From Mucilaginibacter gracilis (GTDB taxonomy: Bacteria; Bacteroidota; Bacteroidia; Sphingobacteriales; Sphingobacteriaceae), in the NCBI RefSeq assembly GCF_003633615.1, contig NZ_RBKU01000001.1, positions 3,844,001-3,908,000 of the forward strand: a stretch of 64,000 bases of DNA, in the 5' to 3' direction. Shown piece after piece: positions 44,401 to 51,609 of this stretch (positions are counted from its first letter, which is position 1; every line of letters starts with the position of its first letter). The notes below the pieces were generated by a model that did not search any database, had not been told where the DNA came from, and worked only from the letters and a program-made list of their open reading frames with translations. Both the position numbers and the translations under genes were made by a program.

Positions 44401-44973
44401 TTGAACGGCGTTCCAAGCAAGGACTATACCGCCATCGCTACGACAGCAACAATGAATGATCTGATTTACAATGGCCCCGCAATACCCCCATACTTTGGGT
44501 CTGTTCTAAATACTATATCCTATAAAAACTTTACTGTAAGCGCCAATGTTATCTATAAGTTCGGTTATTACTTTCATAGAAGTTCCATTTCTTACTCCGA
44601 CCTGATCTATAATTGGCAGGGACATCAGGACTTTACAGAACGCTGGCAAAAACCAGGAGATGAGCAAACAACAAATGTGCCGTCACTATCCCTTTCAGGT
44701 GACGTAAATCGCGACCTGGCATACAGTCGATCCAGCATCCTTGTAGAGAAAGGAGACAATATCCGATTGCAGGATTTACAGGTTGCCTATACACTGCCCC
44801 GTTTCAAAAACATAAATTTTCCTATTAAAGGACTCACTGTTTACGGATATGCCAATAATTTAGGGATCATTTGGCGGGCAAATAAGCATGGACTTGACCC
44901 GGATTATTTCTACAATTATTCCGCGATCAAACCGGTAAAAAACTTCTCCATCGGATTTAGGGCACAATTTTAA
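41470..44973 (+). CDS. SusC/RagA-type TonB-dependent receptor with STN domain (cassette 2)
   Basis: A 1167-residue receptor with the same plan as the cassette 1 SusC. The N-terminal extension is MNFNAIRISGAHFHVPRKFF, then a signal sequence (ends SAASYAQ). An STN domain (SLKDVLAKIRQQSGYDFIYS), a regulatory-like domain (VTGRVTDSTGTPLIGATVVIKG), the plug (DAASAAIWGARAGNGVIVI) and the barrel follow. The barrel regions differ clearly from cassette 1, so the two probably take up different substrates. STN plus nearby FecR indicates signalling. Confidence 0.95.
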   Translation: MNFNAIRISGAHFHVPRKFFLVMRITTVLLLISVLTVSAASYAQKITLNEKRASLKDVLAKIRQQSGYDFIYSNDMLDAAGPVSVKVSNVALEDALKASLADQQLTYDIQDGTVIIKVKEKTVVDKVKAVLAAIDVTGRVTDSTGTPLIGATVVIKGSSASITNNQGEFTIKAQPEEQVTVTFIGYQPYTFVVTNNLPFQNIVLHASFNKLSEVIVSSGYEQLNKSHTTGSYAELNKALLERSVSTDIIPRLNGITPALVFDNRATDRQNLSIRGRSTILSDNAPLIVLDNFPYDGDLHNINPNDVESITVLKDAASAAIWGARAGNGVIVIITKRGKFNQLSRVDFNSNLTIGGKPDLFYNPAFLNSSDFIEVEKKLYAAGFYAADIGADNKPVLSPVVELLQLGTPAANAQIEKLKSYDVRDDFEKYFYRKSVLQQYSLALTGGGEKYNFYISGGYDANRANLVGNSDDRYTLNLQNSLNPFKNLSIGLGINYTATKNTSDNPGMSAINSGSGKNVLYPYAQLADANGNALSIAKDYPLSYTNNATTLGFLNWQYKPLDEINLANNVTGLKDVRLKFSLKYIIIPGFSAESIYQYQNANQTGDFLFSQDTYFTRNLINQYKQAGNQYPVPLGGILNTTRSALNSQSGRFQLNYNKLFTGLHHLTAVAGAEIRNIHALSSNNRLYGYDADLLLNQPVDYLTYFTLNPGTNSGKIPYIATQSDLTDRYVSEYINANYNYAEKYYLSASARKDASNLFGVNTNQKGIPLYSAGVGWQISKENFYHLDWLPYLKLRASYGYTGNVNKSITAYTTAGYMTSLLTGLPSAMIATPPNPDLRWEKVGTLNLGLDFETRNKRISGSLEYYTKKGTDQLGSAPLDPTTGYFIDTRYSYSINGASIRGKGIDIELNTINTRGKVKWESRILFSYALDEVTKYQYESPLSDYFSPDSPPLVGRPVLGIYSYKWAGLDHATGDPIVYLNGVPSKDYTAIATTATMNDLIYNGPAIPPYFGSVLNTISYKNFTVSANVIYKFGYYFHRSSISYSDLIYNWQGHQDFTERWQKPGDEQTTNVPSLSLSGDVNRDLAYSRSSILVEKGDNIRLQDLQVAYTLPRFKNINFPIKGLTVYGYANNLGIIWRANKHGLDPDYFYNYSAIKPVKNFSIGFRAQF

Positions 44974-44983
44974 AATCGTCAAC

Positions 44984-46339
44984 ATGAAAAAGATCAGCAT
45001 AACATTAAGTTTTATTATTATACTTTTTACGGCATGTACAAAAGGATATCTGGACATTAAGCCGGATAAATCGCTCGTAGTTCCGCAGACCCTAAAAGAT
45101 TTTCAGGCATTATTGGACAACACCGATGTGATGAACATCAACATGCCCAGCCTTCAGGAAATTTCCTCTGATGATTATTATATTAAGGATGCATCATATC
45201 AATCCGTAACAGTGGCCATGTACAAAAATTCCTACACCTGGAACAAAGATATTTACGCCGGAAGTCCTGATGTATCTGATTGGAATTATCGTTACCGTCA
45301 AATTTTCTATGCTAACATTGTATTAGAAGGTTTAGATAAGCTTGGTGCAAGTGAGCAGGCAGACCCACAATTCGCGGCAGAGAAAGGCAGCGCTTTGTTC
45401 TATAGAGCTTTTTCATTGTTTCAGGTAGCACAGTTATTTTGCAAGCCGTATTCATCAACCGCATCCACCGATCCGGGCGTGCCCGTTCGGACAGAATCGG
45501 ATATTAACCAGGTTAGTGCAAGGGGGACGGTTGCGGAAACTTATGCCCAAATCATAACAGACATCAAAAGCAGCATCAATCTCCTGCCTCCAACGGTTAG
45601 CGTCAAAACAAGGCCTAATCAAACAGCTGCTTTTGGATTGCTGGCCAGGGTTTATCTTGCTATGGGGGACTATAGCGGGGCATTAACTAATGCAGACGCC
45701 GGTTTAAAACAATATCCAACGTTACTTAATTATAACAACCTTAGCAAAACAGCTTCCTTTCCCTTTCAGCGTTATAACGATGAAGTGATCTTTCACAGTA
45801 CGATGCTATCGACATCCATGTCCAATGTTTCTCGCTTAATTATTGATACTATTCTATATAAAACGTACAAAACGAATGATCTGCGCCTACAGCTATTTTT
45901 CAGGGTTAGTTCAGGAGTGAATACCTACAAAGGCAGTTATAGCGGTGCCTCTCAGTTCTTTAACGGTATTACAACCGACGAACTATACCTAACCCGAGCA
46001 GAATGTTACGCAAGACAGAATAACAAAGACGCGGCATTAGCTGACCTGAATACTTTATTGGTGAAGCGTTGGGTTAGCGGAACTTTTACGCCTTACACAG
46101 CGGCAACCGCAGACGAAGCACTGACATTTATTCTACAGGAGAGGCGGAAAGAACTGCTTTACCGCGGATTGAGATGGAGTGATCTAAGGCGATTAAATCA
46201 GGATAGTAAATACGCAGTTATATTGAACAGAAACCTGAATGGTACGACCTATACACTTATGCCGAATAATGCCAGGTACGTGTTTCCTATACCTGATTTA
46301 GTAATACAGCTTAGTGGAATTGAACAAAACGCGAGGTAA
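44984..46339 (+). CDS. SusD/RagB family lipoprotein (cassette 2)
   Basis: A 451-residue lipoprotein with lipobox ILFTAC (C18), followed by the SusD-like fold with TPR helices (GSALFYRAFSLFQVAQLFCKPY, NQTAAFGLLARVYLAMGDYSGA). The C-terminal signature is LQERRKELLYRGLRWSDLRRL. It starts 10 bp after the susC stop. It partners with that receptor at the cell surface. Confidence 0.94.
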   Translation: MKKISITLSFIIILFTACTKGYLDIKPDKSLVVPQTLKDFQALLDNTDVMNINMPSLQEISSDDYYIKDASYQSVTVAMYKNSYTWNKDIYAGSPDVSDWNYRYRQIFYANIVLEGLDKLGASEQADPQFAAEKGSALFYRAFSLFQVAQLFCKPYSSTASTDPGVPVRTESDINQVSARGTVAETYAQIITDIKSSINLLPPTVSVKTRPNQTAAFGLLARVYLAMGDYSGALTNADAGLKQYPTLLNYNNLSKTASFPFQRYNDEVIFHSTMLSTSMSNVSRLIIDTILYKTYKTNDLRLQLFFRVSSGVNTYKGSYSGASQFFNGITTDELYLTRAECYARQNNKDAALADLNTLLVKRWVSGTFTPYTAATADEALTFILQERRKELLYRGLRWSDLRRLNQDSKYAVILNRNLNGTTYTLMPNNARYVFPIPDLVIQLSGIEQNAR

Positions 46340-46364
46340 GTAAGATCATGAAAATAAATCAAAA

Positions 46365-47642
46365 ATGAAAAAAGGCACTTATTTAGCATTCATAGGCTTA
46401 TTTCTGTTTGTAAGCGATTCAAAAGCACAATCAAAAAGCATATCAATCGGTGACATAATTCCAGACATAACCATCAATAACGTTATTAATTATCCCTATA
46501 AAACTGTTAAAATCTCAGACTTTAAAAACAAATTGGTAATACTCGATTTTTGGGCTACCTACTGTACTCCATGTTTGCATTTGTTCCCAAAGTATGATTC
46601 ATTACAGAAGAAATTGGGTGATAAACTTCAAATATTATTAGTAACAAGTGAGAGCGCCAAAAAAGCGACTGCATTACTTGATCGTTTTCATTACACATTG
46701 CCCTCAGCGACAAGCGATATAACCTTAGCTAAACTATTTCCGCATACGTCCATTCCACATGAAGTATGGATAAAAGATGGGAAGGTAATTTCAATAGGTT
46801 ATGGTGAGGACGTAAATGAAAAGACAATTATAGCGGCGATTAACAACCAGCTTATTAATATTGATATTAAACAGGATAATTTATCCTTTAATAATATGGA
46901 ACCACTACTTATCAATGGTAACGGTGGTAAAAGCAGTATATACTATCATTCATTAATTACACCCTACATTGAAGGACTAAGAAGTTTAGAAACCTATTAT
47001 AAAAATGTGGAAATGGTCCATTCTTCGTCAATTAACGCAAATGTAATTAGTCTGTATCATCAGGCATTTAAACATTTGGACCCATTGTTGGCATTTGACA
47101 ATAGAACGGTTATTGATCTCCCTGATTCACTAAAAATTCAATTGGTAAGACCCGCCAATTCAAACTTTCACCAGTGGATGAAACAATACGGTTTTTGCTA
47201 TGATTTAGTTCTGCCACCAAATTATAGTGGTGATTTAACCTCAATAATGCAAACCGACTTGAATAGATTTTTTGAATCAAAATATGATATAAACGCGAAG
47301 ATTGAAAAGCGGACTTTAGGGTGCTTGGTTATTTCTAAAGTCCCTGGATATCAGTCGCTCAAAAGTAAAGGAGGAGATTCAGTTTTTCAGTCGGATAAAA
47401 ATCATTTTATTCTTAAAAATCTTCCGATTAATAGCCTCATTATGCTTCTTGCTAATCAATACCGAAAATTGCCGACGCCAATTATCGATGATACTGGTTA
47501 CGAAGAACCAATTGATTTAGTGGTAAATGCTAACACCGAGGATTTAGTTGCTCTACAAAATGAACTTTTAAAATCGGGTTTAAGTATTACACTAAAACAA
47601 AGGGAAGTCGACGTTATAGTAATTAAAAAAACGCGCTACTGA
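46365..47642 (+). CDS. TlpA-like periplasmic thiol protein with extra C-terminal domain (cassette 2)
   Basis: A 425-residue secreted protein with a signal sequence ending near SDSKAQ and a thioredoxin domain with C67-x-x-C70 in DFWATYCTPC. The C-terminal part (about 170-425) aligns in plan with the cassette 1 protein, including TDLNRFFESKYDINAKIEKR and a final SGLSITLKQREVDVIVIKK. It resembles the DUF3738-like region there. It closes cassette 2 and has no DsbD or AraC gene after it. Confidence 0.85.
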   Translation: MKKGTYLAFIGLFLFVSDSKAQSKSISIGDIIPDITINNVINYPYKTVKISDFKNKLVILDFWATYCTPCLHLFPKYDSLQKKLGDKLQILLVTSESAKKATALLDRFHYTLPSATSDITLAKLFPHTSIPHEVWIKDGKVISIGYGEDVNEKTIIAAINNQLINIDIKQDNLSFNNMEPLLINGNGGKSSIYYHSLITPYIEGLRSLETYYKNVEMVHSSSINANVISLYHQAFKHLDPLLAFDNRTVIDLPDSLKIQLVRPANSNFHQWMKQYGFCYDLVLPPNYSGDLTSIMQTDLNRFFESKYDINAKIEKRTLGCLVISKVPGYQSLKSKGGDSVFQSDKNHFILKNLPINSLIMLLANQYRKLPTPIIDDTGYEEPIDLVVNANTEDLVALQNELLKSGLSITLKQREVDVIVIKKTRY

Positions 47643-47650
47643 CATAATAT

Positions 47651-47683
47651 ACTCTTTTAGTTCTTTATGAGATCGGTTAATTA
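47651..47683. repeat. Cassette-end motif, copy 2
   Basis: ACTCTTTTAGTTCTTTAT followed by GAGATCGGTTAATTA begins 9 bp after the last gene of cassette 2, matching 35785-35816. A weaker copy (GTTCTTTAG...GTCAGTTATGAG) is near 47989-48018. Confidence 0.5.
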
Positions 47684-47848
47684 AGAGCCTGTTTAAATCT
47701 AATTAAAGTATTTTGCTGTCGGCGTTTTGAATAGAAATTTCAATTATTCTCATCGTTTTTTAGCCCTTTAACCATTACCCAATTATGCTTGATACACAGT
47801 ATAGCATAATCGCGAAACAAAATTTAAACCAGCTCTTAACAACCTTAT

Positions 47849-47974
47849 ATGGAAATATGGTACTATATCGGTTTCGGTGTTTTTCTTTTGTTCATTATTG
47901 GTGTGATCGTTTGGCAGGTAATGGATATGATCAAAGAGAAAAATAACCCGGTAAATGGAAATAAAAATAAGTAA
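47849..47974 (+). CDS. Small single-pass membrane protein (41 aa)
   Basis: The ORF ATG 47849 to TAA 47974 encodes a membrane helix (IWYYIGFGVFLLFIIGVIVW) followed by a short polar tail (MIKEKNNPVNGNKNK). The positive-charge pattern fits N-out or N-in insertion with the tail in the cytoplasm. It lies alone between cassette 2 and the second LuxR repeat. No family recognised. Confidence 0.45.
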   Translation: MEIWYYIGFGVFLLFIIGVIVWQVMDMIKEKNNPVNGNKNK

Positions 47975-48125
47975 TTAATAATTCTCCCTGTTCTTTAGTT
48001 TTTCATGTCAGTTATGAGAAAATAATAGTTAATTAAATGTAATGTGTCCACCAATGGAGCGGTTGGCCATTTTTAGTCGGAATGTTGAAACTTAAATTAT
48101 AGTCGAATATGTTAACACGAAAGTT

Positions 48126-49360
48126 TACTTTTACGACAGATTCATCATAAGCCCTCGGGCTTACAAAATATAGCGTTTATACGCTTTCCGCAGTCCAAAT
48201 ACAACCACAAAAAGACTAAAACGGGAAGATCAGAACGCGCTGCAAAAGCGCGGGCTGACTTTTCTGGTTTTGGCCGCGTGGTTGCGGTTGGACTGCCTGA
48301 ATTTGTCATCACCCTCGCCTTGCCTGTCCCTGGCAACGGGGGCAGGTTTTTTTACTAACCGATTTGATGACTGGGTTCCCGTCATTCCCCTAAGCGGAGC
48401 CACAAAGCCTATTCCTATGAATATTTCCGAGCTGCAAATGCACTGGTTGGCATTGGCATTTATTATCCTTACCGCAATTTTCCTGGTTTTAGAAGTATAT
48501 GATGTGCTGCGCAGGCCGAAGGAGCGCTGGCAATGGTGGAACTTGGTATTGGTAGCGCTGTTGTTTTTTTTCAATGTGACAAACGGCAATTTTCCGGATT
48601 ATAGCTCAGCTGTTTCTCTTAAACTGCAATACCTGCTTTCGGATGGTTCGTCCTACCTGGTCGGTGCTTATTTCCCCTTTTACTTTTATAAGATGTATGA
48701 GCTTGATAAGTTGCGTTTTCATGCGGTTTATGGTGCTCCGGTTTTTGTTTTATTGCCTTTCCTGGTGTTTGAGGTGGTTTTGTATAATATCAATGGTCAG
48801 TTAACGATTGACCGGCAATGGGGCGTGATGGTTCCTGCGGTCTACGGTTTGGTAGCCTTGATGGCTATAGTCAAGGCAATAATAGATCGGTTCCAGGAAA
48901 CTTCGGAGCGTTCGCCGTTCATTGAAGCCTTAGCGGTTTGGCTGGCGGTACTGTTTTGGGAGATGTTATGTGCTTTTCCTTTTTTTACGCTCCCGCAATG
49001 GCTGAAGCTGGTGGTGGGGAATTTGGGTTTATCTGTGGTCACAATATTCCTGATCGTGAAGCATATTCGCCGGAGCCGTCGTGAGTTTGAATTGTTTACC
49101 AGCCCGGAAGCGGGTTCAGCACCCGAACTGGCTTACCTGGAGCATTGCGTGACTTTTGGTTTGACAAAGACCGAAACAGAAGTGGCTTTGTTGGTACGTA
49201 AAGGCTGGACGAACCGGAAAATAGCCGACCATCTTTTTCGGACGGAGGGCACGATCAAGAACCACCTCAAAAATATTTTTAAAAAAACAGAGGTGGCCAC
49301 GCGTTCGGAACTGATCCATTTGCTCGAACATGGCCCTTTGGGGTCTTCTACTACTGAAAC
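48126..49360. repeat. 1.2-kb direct repeat with LuxR gene, copy 2
   Basis: Copy of 38056-39290. Homology starts at TACTTTTACGACAG and ends at ACTGAAAC, three bases into the luxR end region. The 150 bp upstream of this copy (47975-48125) hold no gene I can see. Confidence 0.92.
48321..48354 (+). terminator. Terminator-like hairpin in the luxR leader, copy 2
   Basis: Same hairpin as copy 1, but one stem C is changed to T, so a C-G pair becomes T-G and the stem is weaker. The T run is kept. Confidence 0.6.
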
Positions 49361-49364
49361 CTGA
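48417..49364 (+). CDS. LuxR-type regulator with membrane sensor domain, copy 2
   Basis: Near-identical to the protein at 38347-39294 (315 residues, membrane part then LuxR helix-turn-helix). It lies 168 bp upstream of rteC in the same direction. This copy probably holds the original position in the ICE, controlling rteC or the tra operon, with copy 1 a later duplicate. That order is inferred from context only. Confidence 0.88.
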   Translation: MNISELQMHWLALAFIILTAIFLVLEVYDVLRRPKERWQWWNLVLVALLFFFNVTNGNFPDYSSAVSLKLQYLLSDGSSYLVGAYFPFYFYKMYELDKLRFHAVYGAPVFVLLPFLVFEVVLYNINGQLTIDRQWGVMVPAVYGLVALMAIVKAIIDRFQETSERSPFIEALAVWLAVLFWEMLCAFPFFTLPQWLKLVVGNLGLSVVTIFLIVKHIRRSRREFELFTSPEAGSAPELAYLEHCVTFGLTKTETEVALLVRKGWTNRKIADHLFRTEGTIKNHLKNIFKKTEVATRSELIHLLEHGPLGSSTTET

Positions 49365-49532
49365 TCTGTGCCGAAAGGGATAAGCATAAAATATACCCAT
49401 CGGGCTATTGCCGGAAGATATTTTAACGGACACATTTGCGATACTCCTTTGAGGAATAGATCAAATGATGGCCTATGGATAAATCGCTACTTATGCCCGG
49501 TCGTGTGCCGGGCTGTTTGTAAATTTTATTTT

Positions 49533-50378
49533 ATGCTGAGAAAGTTTTATGACGAACTCTACATGGAGTTTATGAATGAGATGGCCAGGATCGCCGAAGA
49601 ACAGAGCAGCGGTATGGATCGTTTAGCGGCCAGTGTACCTTGTATCAGGGAACACCTGAAGCGTTTGCGCGACCAGGTAGTTAAAGTAGGTTTCAAGGAT
49701 GATGCGGAAGAGATCTGGTGTTTCAAGATCGCCAAGCCGCAGTTAATGAGCTGGCATATTTATCATACGGAATGGCACCATATTGAGCGCCGTATTCCTG
49801 TAGGCGATGATGAACTGACCAACCACTACTTTTTAAATGAGATCAGGGCGGTTGACCGTTACCTGGATATGGTGGCTTTCTTTCACCAGTACCTTAAAAT
49901 GAAAGCCACGGAGATCGACCACCTGGGCTTTATACGCGGTAAGTCGCTGGATACGATCATTCTTCCCGAATTGGTGGAAATTGACCCGGAGTTCTCGACC
50001 TGCTGCGATTATGTATTTGCCAAGATTATGGCTTATGAAAGGTTGCGTGAACGCTTGTTGGAAGAAGTGCGTCTGCCTGACCTGGGCGTGAACGGCGTGG
50101 ATATGCGCTGGACGGGTGATGCCTGTAATTTGGTCGAACTGATTTATGGTATCTATGATACAGGCCAGATCAACCACGGGAAAGCGGAATTGCAGGAGAT
50201 CGCTAATTTCTTCGCCGAGATTTTTAAAGTGAAGCTGGATCGTTTCTACCGGCGCTTTACGGAGATCAAAGATCGGAAGCTACTCAGCCCGACCAACTTC
50301 CTTGACCAGATGCGGGACGCGATCATACGCCGTATCGATGATGATCTTTCGCTTAAACCCAAGCGGAAACCGCAATAA
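49533..50378 (+). CDS. rteC: RteC-family ICE regulator
   Basis: I place the start at ATG 49533 (MLRKFYDELYMEFMNEMARI), as the upstream 55 codons do not resemble the family. The 281-residue protein has the RteC C-terminal signature: MRWTGDACNLVELIYGIYDTGQINHG, then IANFFAEIFKVKLDRFYRRFTEIKDRK and FLDQMRDAIIRRIDDD. In CTnDOT, RteC activates the excision operon in response to an upstream signal. It sits between the LuxR gene and the tra operon. Confidence 0.9.
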   Translation: MLRKFYDELYMEFMNEMARIAEEQSSGMDRLAASVPCIREHLKRLRDQVVKVGFKDDAEEIWCFKIAKPQLMSWHIYHTEWHHIERRIPVGDDELTNHYFLNEIRAVDRYLDMVAFFHQYLKMKATEIDHLGFIRGKSLDTIILPELVEIDPEFSTCCDYVFAKIMAYERLRERLLEEVRLPDLGVNGVDMRWTGDACNLVELIYGIYDTGQINHGKAELQEIANFFAEIFKVKLDRFYRRFTEIKDRKLLSPTNFLDQMRDAIIRRIDDDLSLKPKRKPQ

Positions 50379-50486
50379 TTTTATTTTTTTCTTTCCCCGC
50401 CGGTTCCGGCTTTGGCTTCCGCCAGGGCCGGTCAGGCCACTTTTGCTTTACCTCCGGCAATGGAGCCGGGGGCTAAAGCAAATCAT

Positions 50487-50978
50487 ATGTTACACGCAAT
50501 TAGTTGGCCGCAGTTCCTGGTAGCTGCGGGGGTATTCGGAGGACTTTGGTGCCTGGCCATAGCGGCTTTGTATTACCGGGAAGAATTCCAAGGGCTGTTC
50601 AAAGGCCGGGGAAAAAGCGAGGAAGATGCCTGGCGGGAAGAATTGGAGGAGGAACAGGACGGCGGCCTGATGGGCAAAGGACTGGAACCGGAGGGGATGG
50701 AAACGGTGAGTATGCAGGATCTGCATTTCGCGTCGCAGCCAGGTTCCGAAGAACTGGGCTTGGTACCGGATGTGCTGGAAGAGTTGAAGTATATCTTTTA
50801 CCAATTGGAGCAGACGGATGGAACCAAAGCCGACTTTCTGGAATTGTTCGGCGAGGTAACGGAAAAGTATCCTGAGCTGAAGGATAGCGCTAAGCTACCG
50901 GCGATCCATGCGCATATCCGGGAGAACGTATCCTTTGAGATCACTAACGAAGAGTTGGAGGGCCTATGGAACGCTTAA
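50487..50978 (+). CDS. Hypothetical membrane protein preceding traE
   Basis: Start taken at ATG 50487 (MLHAISWPQFLVAAGVFGGL). The 163-residue protein has one N-terminal membrane helix (about 10-30) and a long acidic cytoplasmic part (KSEEDAWREELEEEQDGG and further). The C-terminal 60 residues are helical and probably folded. It overlaps the traE start by 13 bp, so it is the first gene of the transfer operon. Proteins like this are common in Bacteroidota ICEs without a named role. Confidence 0.65.
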   Translation: MLHAISWPQFLVAAGVFGGLWCLAIAALYYREEFQGLFKGRGKSEEDAWREELEEEQDGGLMGKGLEPEGMETVSMQDLHFASQPGSEELGLVPDVLEELKYIFYQLEQTDGTKADFLELFGEVTEKYPELKDSAKLPAIHAHIRENVSFEITNEELEGLWNA

Positions 50979-51271
50979 AAAAGAGTTTTTTATTGGTTTG
51001 CGCCCTACTTTTGTTAGGGTTTTTTGTTCAGGCGCAGGATGGTGCCGCCGGGATTCAGCAGGCAACAAGTATGGTCAAGGGTTATTTCGATGCGGGCTGT
51101 AACCTGATGTATGCCATTGGTGCGATCCTGGGGATCGTCGGGGCAATTAAAGTGTTTAGAAAATGGAATGAAGGTGATCATGATACCAATAAGGTCGCAG
51201 CCGCCTGGTTCGGCTCCTGTATCTTCTTAGTGGTGGTGGCAACCGTCATCAAATCATTCTTTGGCGTATGA
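50966..51271 (+). CDS. traE: Conjugative transposon protein TraE (DUF4134)
   Basis: A 101-residue membrane protein with a signal/first helix ending near FFVQAQ, then two more membrane segments (YAIGAILGIVGAIKVF and WFGSCIFLVVVATVI) around the family segment KWNEGDHDTNKVAAAW. It is the VirB2-like pilin of CTnDOT-type systems. Overlaps with both neighbours indicate translational coupling. Confidence 0.9.
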   Translation: MERLKKSFLLVCALLLLGFFVQAQDGAAGIQQATSMVKGYFDAGCNLMYAIGAILGIVGAIKVFRKWNEGDHDTNKVAAAWFGSCIFLVVVATVIKSFFGV

Positions 51272-51609
51272 GCAGCGTCTATCAGATCAATAAGGGCATT
51301 AACCGCGCGATCACTTTTAAGGGACTGAAAGCGCAGTATATCGGTTACCTGGCCGGTGGCCTGGTAGGCCTGCTGGTACTGTTCGCGATCCTGTATATCG
51401 CTGGTCTGAACACATATGTCTGCCTGTTTTTAATAGCCGGTTTGGGTACTGGTTTGGTCAGTACGGTATTCCGTCTCAGCCATAAGTACGGTCAGTATGG
51501 ACTACTAAAAAAGACGGCCAAACACGGCCTGCCCCGCTGCCTGAAATTCAGGTCAAGAAAACTATTTATAAACTTAAAAAAGGTTGATGATGGTCGATAT
51601 AGCAAATAA
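51268..51609 (+). CDS. traF: Conjugative transposon protein TraF (DUF4133)
   Basis: A 113-residue protein with two adjacent membrane helices (YIGYLAGGLVGLLVLFAILYIAG; YVCLFLIAGLGTGLVSTVF) after the motif INKGINRAITFKGLKAQYI. This matches the VirB3-like TraF of CTnDOT-type elements. It overlaps traE by 4 bp and traG by 26 bp. Confidence 0.9.
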   Translation: MSSVYQINKGINRAITFKGLKAQYIGYLAGGLVGLLVLFAILYIAGLNTYVCLFLIAGLGTGLVSTVFRLSHKYGQYGLLKKTAKHGLPRCLKFRSRKLFINLKKVDDGRYSK

